Positions 1 through 8,407 of a stretch of 64,000 nucleotides of DNA are shown here, piece by piece (the stretch's first letter is position 1; each line of letters starts with the position of its first letter). The DNA lies in contig JAWLHK010000018.1 in the NCBI GenBank assembly GCA_041690355.1, positions 1 to 64,000 of the forward strand. Reading direction: 5' to 3'. The position numbers and the translations under genes were made by a program. Under the pieces are notes generated by a model, which saw only the letters and a program-made list of their open reading frames with translations, had not been told where the DNA came from and made no database searches. The stretch comes from JAWLHK01 sp041690355 [NCBI: bacterium] (GTDB lineage: Bacteria > J088 > JAWLBW01).

Positions 1-530
1 TTATCGGCAAGGACCACACGACCGTTCGCCTCGAGCTGACGGCGCGGAGCAGAGTGGAGCGCGACAGCGAGGGGGCCACCCAAATGACGGGTTACGAGTG
101 ACGAGTCGGGAACCTGCTGATTGACGATTGACAATTTACGATTGACGATTTATCGGCAAGGACCACACGACCGTTCGCCCCGAGCTGACTGCGCGGAACA
201 GAGTGGAGCGCGACAGCGAGGGGGCCACCCAAATGACGGGTTACGAGTGACGAGTCGGGAACCTGCTGATTGACGATTGTACGATTGACGATTTATCGGC
301 AAGGACCACACGACCGTTCGCCTCGAGCTGACGGCGCGGAGCAGAGTGGAGCGCGACAGCGAGGGGGCCACCCAAATGACGGGTTACGAGTGACGAGTCG
401 GGAACCTGCTGATTGACGATTGACAATTTACGATTGACGATTTATCGGCAAGGACCACACGACCGTTCGCCCCGAGCTGACGGCGCGGAACAGAGTGGAG
501 CGCGACAGCGAGGGGGCTACCCAAATGACG
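1..530. repeat. Tandem array of 143-149 bp units containing heptamer repeats
   Basis: Four successive units begin at about 1, 150, 293 and 442 with the same motif ttatcggcaaggaccacacg. The last unit decays after about 530 and the first is cut by the window edge. Each unit has a GC-rich part followed by an AT-richer part made of degenerate 7-bp repeats (gattgac/gatttac and gagtgac types). The units differ by single bases and one is about 6 bp shorter. No convincing gene lies in 1-597; open frames across the array read through repeat units and are not supported as genes. Confidence 0.9.
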
Positions 531-597
531 AGTGAAGCCGAGTGACGAATTTCCGGGAAATGAGCCTGCCACGTTGGCCCTTGCTGCTGTCGGGCGC

Positions 598-1335
598 TCA
601 GCGCTTAGCGCTTTCCGGGCGGTGGAAGATACCGTCGACCTGGAGAAGTTCGCCCGTCTTCGGATCCGCAAAGCCGCCTTCCAGGGAGACGAGCACATAG
701 CCCCGTTCCGCCAGATAGGCCGTCATGTCGGGGAACAAGGTCTCGCCCGCGTAGAGCGGAACCAGAGACATCTCGAGCTGCACCGTGTCGATGCGGGGGA
801 GCGAACGTGAAGCGCCGTCGAGAACCTGCCGCTCAAACCCCTGGGTGTCAATCTTCAGGTAGGCATTCCGCGCATCCCCGCATACGTCCGCGAAGATTCC
901 GTCGAGAGCCTTCACCTCGATGGTCTCGCGCCCCACGTACCGGGACTCCGGCGCCGAGCGCACGTGGGCGGGGAGCATGTCGAGCAAAGAGCTGCTCCAG
1001 GAGTTGCCGGCAACGTTGATCTCGCGCGTCTCGGCCTTGTCTCCCAGGGCCCACCGATGCACGTCCCAGGCAGGGTCGCGGGCGGCCTTCTGCTCGAGCG
1101 CCTTGAAGGCCGCCCGGAGCGGCTCGAACGACACGATGCGTCCCCGAAAACCGAGATCGCGCCGGAGCTGCTGCGCGAACTGTCCCGCGTTGGCCCCCAC
1201 GTCGAATACGGTGTCGATTCCATAGGTCGCCAGCAGCCGCCGCCGCCGGGCCAGCAGGTGCGAAGCCGGGTCGAACCGCACCAGGTCGAGCCCCGTCTTC
1301 CACAGCAACCGTCTTACTTCATGCCCGACGCTCAT
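598..1335 (-). CDS. FkbM family SAM-dependent methyltransferase
   Basis: This 245-residue protein has the FkbM methyltransferase signature: a SAM-binding glycine loop VFDVGANAGQF near residues 42-52, SFEP at the end of the second strand, LKIDTQGFE and a following EMSL segment. FkbM enzymes methylate hydroxyl groups on sugars, lipids or natural products; the substrate cannot be read from sequence. Its start lies 6 bp downstream of the stop of the enoyl-CoA hydratase gene on the same strand, so the two are probably co-transcribed. Its 3' end runs up to the tandem array at the left edge. The family call is firm. Confidence 0.88.
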   Translation of the reverse strand: MSVGHEVRRLLWKTGLDLVRFDPASHLLARRRRLLATYGIDTVFDVGANAGQFAQQLRRDLGFRGRIVSFEPLRAAFKALEQKAARDPAWDVHRWALGDKAETREINVAGNSWSSSLLDMLPAHVRSAPESRYVGRETIEVKALDGIFADVCGDARNAYLKIDTQGFERQVLDGASRSLPRIDTVQLEMSLVPLYAGETLFPDMTAYLAERGYVLVSLEGGFADPKTGELLQVDGIFHRPESAKR

Positions 1336-1341
1336 TCCGCT

Positions 1342-2211
1342 TCACCGCTGGAAGAAGGCCTCGATGAGCTGCTTCGCTTCGGGAGAGACGAGCAGATCCG
1401 TAAACGCCTGCTTTTCGATCTCCATGCCGTCGCGGGTCGCGACGGCCGCCCCGCGCAGCACCGTGTCGATGGCCGTGCGGCGGGCGCGCGCCATGGCATG
1501 CGCGGGATCGATGGCGGCCTCGGCTTCGGCGCGCAGGGAATCGACGTTGGCGGGCAGGGAGAGCGCGCCCCCCTCCCGTTCCCAGGGGCGGACGTGGTCC
1601 ATCCCGGCGAGCTCGCGCGCGTAGGCCGTGGCGGCCGCAAGCAGCTCCCCGGGGGGAACCATGCGGGCGGCGACGCCGAGGCGCACCGCTTCGGCGGCGT
1701 CGAAGCTGTCGCCCGTGGGCACGTAACGGAGCGCCGCCGCAATGCCGGCCACGCGCGGGAAGCGCTGGGTTCCCCCGGCGCCGGGAATGAGCCCGAGCTT
1801 CACTTCGGGAAGGCCGAGCTGGACCGTCGGCGCATCGGCGACCACGATGCCCTGGCAGGCGAGGGCGACCTCGAGTCCGCCGCCCAGCGTGGCCCCCTGG
1901 ATGGCCGCCACCACCGGCTTGCGCAGGCGGGCCAGGCGATCGAGCACGACGTGGGCCCGGTCGACCATGGTGCGCGCGCCGGCCGCGTCGGTGACCGTCT
2001 GCAGTTCCGCAATATCGGCGCCGGCGATCCAGATCTTCGGCTTGGCCGAGGCGAGCACGATGGCCTGGATGCGGTCGTCGCTCTCCCACTCGGCGAGCCG
2101 CCGATCGATCTGCTCCCAGAGGGCGATCGAGAGCTTGTTTACTTTGGAGGCGGGGTCGTCGAAGGTGCCGAAGGCCACCCCGTCCCGGATGTCGGAGCGT
2201 AAGAGTTCCAT
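1342..2211 (-). CDS. Enoyl-CoA hydratase/isomerase (crotonase) family protein
   Basis: This 289-residue crotonase-fold protein carries the oxyanion-hole motifs AGADIAEL and IQGATLGGGLEVALAC, then the block LGLPEVKLGLIPGAGGTQR in which one of the catalytic glutamates lies. The sequence resembles the N-terminal hydratase half of the FadB/FadJ multifunctional beta-oxidation protein, including a C-terminal segment ending in AFFQR, but the dehydrogenase half is absent. I chose ATG 2211 (MELLRSD) because the 56 extra upstream codons of the open frame run into the divergent lgt promoter region and look non-coding. It likely hydrates 2-enoyl-CoA in fatty acid degradation. Confidence 0.85.
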   Translation of the reverse strand: MELLRSDIRDGVAFGTFDDPASKVNKLSIALWEQIDRRLAEWESDDRIQAIVLASAKPKIWIAGADIAELQTVTDAAGARTMVDRAHVVLDRLARLRKPVVAAIQGATLGGGLEVALACQGIVVADAPTVQLGLPEVKLGLIPGAGGTQRFPRVAGIAAALRYVPTGDSFDAAEAVRLGVAARMVPPGELLAAATAYARELAGMDHVRPWEREGGALSLPANVDSLRAEAEAAIDPAHAMARARRTAIDTVLRGAAVATRDGMEIEKQAFTDLLVSPEAKQLIEAFFQR

Positions 2212-2362
2212 GGCGCAATGGTAGCACGCGACCTTCCGCATGGCACGCGCGGGGATTTGGCGAACGCCTCTTCCGCGACTGCATTCACGCCCGGCATTTC
2301 TCCATGGCGGCGTGCCCTGTGGTAGAGTAATGGTTTTCTTTCCATCCTCGACTGGGTGACCG

Positions 2363-3223
2363 ATGATCCCGTATTTCACGCAGCCCGCGCTGCATCTCGG
2401 CTCGATTACAATTCATGCGTTCGGCGTTCTCGTGGCGCTCGCCGTCATTTCGGGGGAATGGCTTGCCAGCCGCCGGGCGAAGCAGGAAGGGCTCGACCCG
2501 CGCGTGACCGACGGCGTCGTCTGGTGGGCGATCATCATCGGGTTCATCATCTCCCACCTGTATTCCGTCTTCTTCTACTTCCCCGACCGGCTCATGCGCG
2601 AGCCGCTCTATCTGATCAAGGTCTGGGACGGCATCAGCTCGTTCGGCGGCATGCTCGGCGGCCTCATCGGCATCGCCCTCTACTTCCGCATCAAGCAGCC
2701 GAACATGCCGTCGGTCACCAGATGGCGCTATATTGATTCGCTCGCGTTCGCATTCCCCTTCGCCTGGGTCTTCGGGCGCATGGGATGCAGCACGGCGCAC
2801 GACCACCCGGGCATCGTGACCGATTTCCCGATCAGCATCAGCCTGCAGACCGAGGCGGCGCAGGATTTCATCTACGGGGTTTACGCGAGCGCCGGCATGC
2901 TCGAGAAGCTGCCGCCGATGGATCGGTTGAGCACGATGGGATTCTTTGACCTGGGGCTGCTCGAGCTGCTCTACACGCTCTTCGTGCTCGTGCCCCTCTT
3001 TCTGTTCATGGGGCGTAAGTCGCGGCCGGCCGGCTTTTTCCTGCTGCTGTTCCTGACGACCTACACGCCGGTGCGCTTCGGGCTCGACTTCCTGCGCCTC
3101 GCCGACGTGAAGTACGCCGGCCTCACGCCGGGGCAGTGGGCGATCATTCCGCTCTTCGCGATCTCGACCTATATCCTGGTGCGCGTGTTGCCGAAGACGC
3201 AGGCGGCGGGCGCGACGAGCTGA
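2363..3223 (+). CDS. lgt: Prolipoprotein diacylglyceryl transferase family protein (Lgt-like)
   Basis: This is a 286-residue integral membrane protein with about seven hydrophobic segments. Lgt transfers diacylglycerol from phosphatidylglycerol to the lipobox cysteine of prelipoproteins in the inner membrane. The SSFGGMLGG segment and the arginine of the GR-G signature are present. The classical GRIGNFINGELWG block is replaced by FGRMGCSTAHDHPG, a variant form I associate with deltaproteobacterial Lgt homologues. The many lipobox proteins in the window fit this role. It is divergent from the enoyl-CoA hydratase gene and is followed by a strong terminator. No clear Shine-Dalgarno precedes ATG 2363. 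Confidence 0.82.
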   Translation: MIPYFTQPALHLGSITIHAFGVLVALAVISGEWLASRRAKQEGLDPRVTDGVVWWAIIIGFIISHLYSVFFYFPDRLMREPLYLIKVWDGISSFGGMLGGLIGIALYFRIKQPNMPSVTRWRYIDSLAFAFPFAWVFGRMGCSTAHDHPGIVTDFPISISLQTEAAQDFIYGVYASAGMLEKLPPMDRLSTMGFFDLGLLELLYTLFVLVPLFLFMGRKSRPAGFFLLLFLTTYTPVRFGLDFLRLADVKYAGLTPGQWAIIPLFAISTYILVRVLPKTQAAGATS

Positions 3224-3297
3224 AGCGGAACTTTCCGGCCACGCCCGTCCCTCTGACTTGAGCGCAAGGAGTGCTCAGGCGTGAAGCACTGAAAACG

Positions 3298-3326
3298 AAA
3301 AGGGCTCCCTCGGGAGCCCTTTTCTA
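3298..3326. terminator. Rho-independent terminator after lgt, bidirectional
   Basis: A perfect 12-bp inverted repeat (arms 3298-3309 and 3312-3323, aaaagggctccc and its complement) with a T tract on one side and an A tract on the other. It sits between convergent lgt and the XRE gene and can serve both strands. Confidence 0.85.
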
Positions 3327-3346
3327 TTCCGCCAGGCGACAGAAGG

Positions 3347-3799
3347 TCACTGCAGGTGGTGTTCCTTCATCAGGCGGCGCAGCTCCTCGCGGTTGCGGCG
3401 CAGGGCCACGAGCAGATCGAAATAGCGCCGCGGGTTGCGATCGGCGGCCAGTTCCTGCAGCAGGGCCGCAAGGCCGGGATCGACCGCCTTGAGCTGATCG
3501 TGGCCCGAGGCGAGCCACTTGCCGAGCGCCGTCGTCGCGTTGCGGCGGCGCGGGGCCGGCAGATCGTCGACCAGGTACCCGGGGTGCACCTTGAAGAACC
3601 GTGCCAGCTGCTCGCGGGTGTCGGCCGTCAGGTGTCTGCGCTTGCCGCTTTCGAGCTGCGAAAGATAAGCCTGGGTGATGCCGCGGCCCGTTTCGGTCTT
3701 GATCAGCCGCGCGACTTCACTCTGGGTGAGCGGGCGATCGAGCCCGCGCGATTTGCCTTCCTGCGCGCGAAGTTCCTTCAGTTTCTCGGCCAGAGTCAT
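3347..3799 (-). CDS. XRE-family helix-turn-helix transcriptional regulator
   Basis: The protein has an N-terminal XRE/Cro-type helix-turn-helix around residues 22-60 (LTQSEVARLIKTETGRGIT then AYLSQLESGKRR), followed by a helical C-terminal region rich in Leu and Arg. This fold binds operators as a dimer; the target is unknown. I chose ATG 3799 (MTLAEKL); a GTG at 3823 in the same frame would add eight residues and neither has a good ribosome-binding site. It converges on lgt across a shared terminator. It stands alone and no toxin partner is adjacent. Confidence 0.8.
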   Translation of the reverse strand: MTLAEKLKELRAQEGKSRGLDRPLTQSEVARLIKTETGRGITQAYLSQLESGKRRHLTADTREQLARFFKVHPGYLVDDLPAPRRRNATTALGKWLASGHDQLKAVDPGLAALLQELAADRNPRRYFDLLVALRRNREELRRLMKEHHLQ

Positions 3800-3900
3800 G
3801 ATGCGGGTGCTCCGAAAATTCACAGATGAAACAAATCAGGGTATCAGGAAGGCGCCGCCGAGTCAGGCGGCTTCCCGCGAAAACCGTGCAGCAGCGCCAT

Positions 3901-4911
3901 TCAGGACTTTTCAGGGCTGCCGGGCGGGGGCGTGTGACGCCGCGGATCGAGGCGCACGGTCGTTTCCTCGGTGGTGAGAAATCGGTGCAGATCTTCCGTT
4001 TCGATCTGCAAGGTGACGTGATGGATACCGTGGCGGCTGCGAAGCAGTCCCTGGGACTGCATGAGAATGAGATCGCGGTCGGCCTCGCCGGTGACGATGA
4101 GGTGCCCGGTGAGCGAAATCAGGCCCGTGCTGATGCGCCACACGTGAAAATCATGCACCCCACGGACGTCTGGTATGCCGATCAGGTCCTCCTGGAGATC
4201 GCGGAGATCGATGTCGGCCGGCGCCGCTTCCATGAGAATTTCGACCGACTCGCGCATCAGGCCGAACGAACCCCAGAAGATCAGGGCGGCGATGATGAGC
4301 GATGCGATGGGGTCGGCCACTGGGCTACCGCCGCCGAGCATGATGAGGCCTGCGCCGAGCGCGCCGACCGAACCGGCCGCATCGGCGATCAGGTGAATAT
4401 AGGCGCCGTGGACGTTCAGGTCGTGCCGGTGGTCGCGGTGCAGGAGCCAGGCGCTCACAACGTTGGCCAGCAATCCGGCGGCCGCAATGAACGCCATGGG
4501 CATCGCATCGACCGGGGCCGGCGCTGAAAATCGCTGAATGGCTTCCCAGACGACGACGCCGACGATGACCCACAGCAGGAGCGCGTTGACGAAGGCGGCG
4601 ATGATTTCGGCGCGCCGGAAGCCAAAGGTCCGGTGAAGTCCGGCGGGCCGTGCCGCCAGCCAGCGCGCGAAAACGGCCAGGGCCAGCGCGCCGACGTCGG
4701 TCAGCATGTGGCCGGCGTCGCTGAGCAGGGCAAGGCTGTTCGTCAGCCAGCCGCCGATGGCCTCGACGAGCAGAAAAACGAAATTGATGACGAGCGCAAT
4801 GATCAGGCGTCGGGTCGTGCCGGAGCCATCGCTGTGGCCGGAGCGATCGCCGGGGGAGGACGCGGGACCATGGTCGTGCCGATGCGCGAAACCGCCGTGC
4901 GCATGTCCCAT
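3901..4911 (-). CDS. Cation diffusion facilitator family transporter (CzcD/ZitB-like)
   Basis: This 336-residue inner-membrane exporter has six predicted membrane segments and a soluble C-terminal domain. The two paired metal-site motifs of CDF zinc transporters are visible: SDAGHMLTD (His68, Asp72) in helix 2 and HLIADAAGS (His173, Asp177) in helix 5. The N-terminus is His-rich (MGHAHGGFAHRHDHG), typical of the CzcD/ZnT branch that exports Zn, Co or Cd in exchange for protons. The C-terminal cytoplasmic domain includes GVHDFHVWRIS, as in YiiP relatives. It stands alone; metal specificity is inferred from subfamily features only. Confidence 0.9.
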   Translation of the reverse strand: MGHAHGGFAHRHDHGPASSPGDRSGHSDGSGTTRRLIIALVINFVFLLVEAIGGWLTNSLALLSDAGHMLTDVGALALAVFARWLAARPAGLHRTFGFRRAEIIAAFVNALLLWVIVGVVVWEAIQRFSAPAPVDAMPMAFIAAAGLLANVVSAWLLHRDHRHDLNVHGAYIHLIADAAGSVGALGAGLIMLGGGSPVADPIASLIIAALIFWGSFGLMRESVEILMEAAPADIDLRDLQEDLIGIPDVRGVHDFHVWRISTGLISLTGHLIVTGEADRDLILMQSQGLLRSRHGIHHVTLQIETEDLHRFLTTEETTVRLDPRRHTPPPGSPEKS

Positions 4912-5022
4912 GGCCGACAGTATACCACCGCGGGGCGCCCGCCGGGCGAGGACCGCCTTGCAGAAGAGACCGCGACGTCATTCGCTTCGATGGGCGGCCC
5001 GCCGGGCGGGTCGAGGGTCGTC

Positions 5023-5050
5023 TTGACAAACCCGGGTCGCTAAGTATACT
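5023..5050 (+). promoter_or_regulatory. Sigma70-type promoter for the HU/IHF gene
   Basis: A perfect -35 TTGACA (5023-5028) is separated by 16 bp from a -10 TATACT (5045-5050). The downstream gene starts at 5109, leaving a leader of about 50 nt with a good GGGAG ribosome-binding site near 5098. Confidence 0.85.
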
Positions 5051-5108
5051 GAAACACTAGGTATTGTTCTCATGATCCGCACGCGGAACACGTCGAGGGA
5101 GTGTAGGT

Positions 5109-5414
<306 letters not shown>

Positions 5415-5451
5415 GGATGCATCGGCCGCACGCAATCTTCTTTCGATGACC

Positions 5452-5475
5452 AAGGCCCCGTTCGCGGGGCTTTTT
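5452..5475 (+). terminator. Rho-independent terminator with UUCG loop
   Basis: The stem aaggccccg pairs with cggggctttt around a ttcg tetraloop (5461-5464) and is followed by a T run. It closes the HU/IHF transcript just upstream of rlmN. Confidence 0.85.
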
Positions 5476-5492
5476 GCTTGCAGCGGGCGCTC

Positions 5493-6611
5493 ATGAAACC
5501 GTCGTTTTTCCAGTGGGGCCGCAGCGGGCTGACCGCATTTCTCGCCGACTTGGGCGAGCCCGCCTACCGGGCAACCCAGCTGCTGCGCTGGGTGTACGGC
5601 CGCGGGGTGACCGACCCGGAAGGCATGAGCGATCTGGGCAAGGAGCTGCGCGCGCGCCTGGCCGAAGCGATTGACTTCACGCCTCCGTCGGTGGCGACGA
5701 TGCAGGAGTCGGTCGACGGCACACGCAAGTACCTTTTCAGCCTGCACGACGGCGAGCAGATCGAATCGGTCATGATCCCCGAAGGAGAGCGGCGCACGCT
5801 CTGCATGTCGAGCCAGGTCGGCTGCGCCATGGGGTGCCGCTTCTGCTTCACGGCCCGCGGGGGGCTCACGCGGAACATGACGCCCGGCGAAATCGCATGG
5901 CAATTCTCGCTTGTCGAGCGCGATCTCGAGGCGCTCGCGGGGGCCCGGCCCGGCAACAAGTACGACCGCGCACTCAGCAACGTCGTCTTCATGGGCATGG
6001 GCGAGCCGCTGCAGAATCTCGATAATCTGGTGGAGTCCATCGAAATCCTCACGGCAGACTGGGGGTTCGGGCTGGCCCCGCGGCGCATCACCGTCTCGAC
6101 GGTGGGCATCGTCCCCAGCATCGCCCCCATGCTCGCGCGTACGAAAGCCAACCTCGCCATCAGTCTGCACGCGCCGACCAGCGAGCAGCGGTTGAAAATC
6201 GTGCCGATGGAAAAGAAGTACCCCATCGACGCCCTGCTGCAGGCCTGCCGCGACCTCGACCTGCCCCGCCGCCGGCGCATCACCTTCGAATACGTGCTGC
6301 TCGGCGGAGTCAACGATCGCCTCGAGGACGCGACCCGGCTCGCCAGGCTGCTGCGCGGCCTGCCGGCCAAGATCAACCTGATCCCCTTCAACAGCTTTCC
6401 CGGCGCGCCCTATGCGGAACCGAAGGCGCAGGACATCCAGGCGTTCCAGCAGAAACTGCACGCCGCCGGCTACCAGGTCTTCGTGCGCAAGCGCCGCGGT
6501 GAGGATATCCTCGCGGCCTGCGGGCAGCTGCGGGGCGAGGTGAAGGAAGAGCGCATGCCGCGCTGGGCGCGGGACGAGCTGCGCACCGGTGGGACGCCGA
6601 CGACCCCCTGA
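5493..6611 (+). CDS. rlmN: Dual-specificity 23S rRNA/tRNA A2503/A37 methyltransferase RlmN
   Basis: This radical-SAM enzyme of 372 residues makes 2-methyladenosine at 23S rRNA A2503 and tRNA A37. The cluster-binding motif CAMGCRFC (CxxxCxxC) is present. So are the conserved VVFMGMGEPLQN segment, ISLHAPTSEQR, and the C-terminal VFVRKRRGEDILAACGQL segment that contains the methyl-carrying cysteine. I chose ATG 5493 (MKPSFF); an in-frame TTG at 5478 lies on the T tract of the upstream terminator. It is preceded by the HU terminator and followed by an intergenic palindrome. Family identity is certain. Confidence 0.95.
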   Translation: MKPSFFQWGRSGLTAFLADLGEPAYRATQLLRWVYGRGVTDPEGMSDLGKELRARLAEAIDFTPPSVATMQESVDGTRKYLFSLHDGEQIESVMIPEGERRTLCMSSQVGCAMGCRFCFTARGGLTRNMTPGEIAWQFSLVERDLEALAGARPGNKYDRALSNVVFMGMGEPLQNLDNLVESIEILTADWGFGLAPRRITVSTVGIVPSIAPMLARTKANLAISLHAPTSEQRLKIVPMEKKYPIDALLQACRDLDLPRRRRITFEYVLLGGVNDRLEDATRLARLLRGLPAKINLIPFNSFPGAPYAEPKAQDIQAFQQKLHAAGYQVFVRKRRGEDILAACGQLRGEVKEERMPRWARDELRTGGTPTTP

Positions 6612-6626
6612 GGGACATCCGGACGG

Positions 6627-6674
6627 CATACCATGAATATGGTATGTACGTAGCGGGTCGCTACAGGGTATAGT
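6627..6674 (+). promoter_or_regulatory. Palindrome and -10 element upstream of the response regulator
   Basis: A perfect inverted repeat cataccat-gaat-atggtatg spans 6627-6646. A -10-like TATAGT follows at 6669-6674 but no matching -35 is visible. The palindrome centre would lie about 44 bp before the predicted start of transcription, the usual place for a class II activator site. Confidence 0.5.
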
Positions 6675-6694
6675 GGCCCTTTTCGCGGAGGATC

Positions 6695-7105
6695 ATGGCA
6701 AGGCTTGCTCGAAGAGTTCTCGTCATCGATGACGAACCGGCGGTGTGCGAACTTGTCGCGCGAGTCCTGGAACCGGTTGCTCAGGTATGCATGGCGCATA
6801 CGGGCGCCGAGGCCCGGCGGTTGCTGGAGGGGCCTGAGCCCTTCGACGTCGTCTTCTGCGATCTGCTGCTGCCCGACACCTCGGGGCGTCAGATCTACGA
6901 GCAGACCCTCGCCACGCGCCCCGATGTGGCCGCCCGCTTCATCTTTCTGACTGGCGCCGTCGATCTGGTCGGCATGCGCTCCTTTCTTCGCGCGAGCGGC
7001 CGGCCGTTTCTCGAGAAACCGTTTCTGCTGCGCCATATCACCGAGGCCGTCGAAAACATGGCGCCGATTTTTCCGCCGGCCCCCGTGCATCCCCCCGCCG
7101 ATTGA
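6695..7105 (+). CDS. Single-domain response regulator (receiver domain only)
   Basis: This 136-residue protein is a CheY-like receiver. The acidic pair Asp12-Asp13 (VIDDEP), the phosphoacceptor Asp56 (FCDLLLPD), Thr86 (FLTG) and Lys108 (LEKPF) are all in place, so phosphorylation should be functional. No output domain follows; the C-terminus is a short proline-rich tail. It probably works by protein-protein contact or in a phosphorelay. No histidine kinase gene is nearby, so the partner is unknown. Confidence 0.9.
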   Translation: MARLARRVLVIDDEPAVCELVARVLEPVAQVCMAHTGAEARRLLEGPEPFDVVFCDLLLPDTSGRQIYEQTLATRPDVAARFIFLTGAVDLVGMRSFLRASGRPFLEKPFLLRHITEAVENMAPIFPPAPVHPPAD

Positions 7106-7221
7106 GGGGGATGAGCGTGCCCAGGAGATAGACGACCTCCATCCGCGCCCGCGGCCAAGGTCGCAGGTCCGGCGCGCTCCCGTAACGTGAAGAGAGACTT
7201 CATTTACTAGGAGCAGAGAGC

Positions 7222-8397
7222 ATGGCACTGGATCTGTTGTCGGAGAGGGGAACCCCGCTCGAACGCCAGAAGTTCACCTTGCGGGAGCTGTCCCCGCCCC
7301 CCATCAGCAAGCTTGATGATGACGCCTTTACCCGTGTGCGCATCATTCTCATGAACGGTATCGAACAGGAAGCGAACCGCTTTCAGCATTACTTCGCGCG
7401 CGGTGATCGCGACCTGCGACTTGCGTTGGCCCGTGTGCGGCGGGTTGAGCACCACCAGCAGACGATGGTCAACTGGCTGCTGCCGGCTGATCAGTCGCCG
7501 CTCGAAACGACGATCGGCTACGAGCAGGTAGCCATCGAGGTCACGGCGTCGGTCGCCCAGCACGAGCCCGACCCCTATCTGGCGCAGGTCTACCGGTTCG
7601 GCATGCTCGAAGACTTCGACCACATGTACCGCTACTCGGCGCTGCTCGACCGCCTGGAGGGAAAGGACGCCAACAACATCCTGCAGAGCTACACCGACGT
7701 GCAACCCGGACGGCCGACGGTCGACGAGCATCGCGCGCCGGAAGACGATCTGCGCCGCTCCTATGACCGCAAGAGCGCCGCGCCGATTTCCAAACTGAAC
7801 GCGCTCACGATCGCGGCCGGCGAGTACCAGACGCGCGACTTCTACATGAACATCGGTCCGACGTGGACCGACCCGGTCGCGCGACAGCTTTACGCCGAAA
7901 TCGCCTCTATCGAAGAGCAGCACGTGACGCAGTACGAGTCACTGAGCGATCCCGAAGAGACGTGGCTCGAGAAGTGGCTGCTGCACGAGGCGACCGAAGT
8001 CTACAACTACTACTCGTGCCTGCAGTCTGAAAGCAATCCCCGGGTCAAGAAAATCTGGGAGCGGTTTGTTGACTACGAGCTGGGCCACCTGCACTTCGTG
8101 CGTGAGCTGTTCGAACAGCGTGAAGGGCGCGACGCCGGAGAAGTCCTCCCCCGCGAGCTGCCCGAGCCGATCGATTACACGAGCCACCGCGCCTACGTAC
8201 GCCAGGTGCTTCGCGACGAAGAAAATCTGACGGCTCACGGCCCTGAAATCGTGCGGGGGCTCGGCACCGACGAAAGCGAGGCGACGCGGGCATACCGGGA
8301 TCACCTCAACAGCGAGGGTAACCCCTCGAATACCGTGGCGGACCGCTATGCATGGCGGCCCGGAACTGAACTTGCTTCGCGCGAACACGCGGCCTGA
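7222..8397 (+). CDS. Protein with two tandem ferritin-like di-iron domains
   Basis: This 391-residue protein appears to contain two four-helix ferritin-like bundles in tandem. In the C-terminal bundle, Glu201, the EEQH motif (Glu231-His234), Glu256/Glu259 and the ELGH motif (Glu286-His289) form a canonical E, ExxH, E, ExxH di-iron set. The N-terminal bundle has a looser set: Glu48/Glu50, Glu76-His77-His78, Glu101 and Glu130-His134. I do not recognise a named family. A clear AGGAG precedes ATG 7222 and the next gene, 10 bp downstream, is also ferritin-like, so both probably act together in iron or oxidant handling (inference). Confidence 0.7.
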   Translation: MALDLLSERGTPLERQKFTLRELSPPPISKLDDDAFTRVRIILMNGIEQEANRFQHYFARGDRDLRLALARVRRVEHHQQTMVNWLLPADQSPLETTIGYEQVAIEVTASVAQHEPDPYLAQVYRFGMLEDFDHMYRYSALLDRLEGKDANNILQSYTDVQPGRPTVDEHRAPEDDLRRSYDRKSAAPISKLNALTIAAGEYQTRDFYMNIGPTWTDPVARQLYAEIASIEEQHVTQYESLSDPEETWLEKWLLHEATEVYNYYSCLQSESNPRVKKIWERFVDYELGHLHFVRELFEQREGRDAGEVLPRELPEPIDYTSHRAYVRQVLRDEENLTAHGPEIVRGLGTDESEATRAYRDHLNSEGNPSNTVADRYAWRPGTELASREHAA

Positions 8398-8407
8398 GGA
8401 GGATGCC

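Noticed and set aside
1-530. Possible CRISPR array at the left edge
   Set aside because: The repeated units are ~145 bp and nearly identical throughout; there are no short repeats alternating with unique spacers and no cas genes.
598-2284. Long opposite-strand and alternative-frame open reading frames over the methyltransferase and hydratase genes
   Set aside because: High GC content creates long shadow frames; their products are Arg/Pro/Gly-rich low-complexity with no motifs, while the chosen frames carry clear family signatures.
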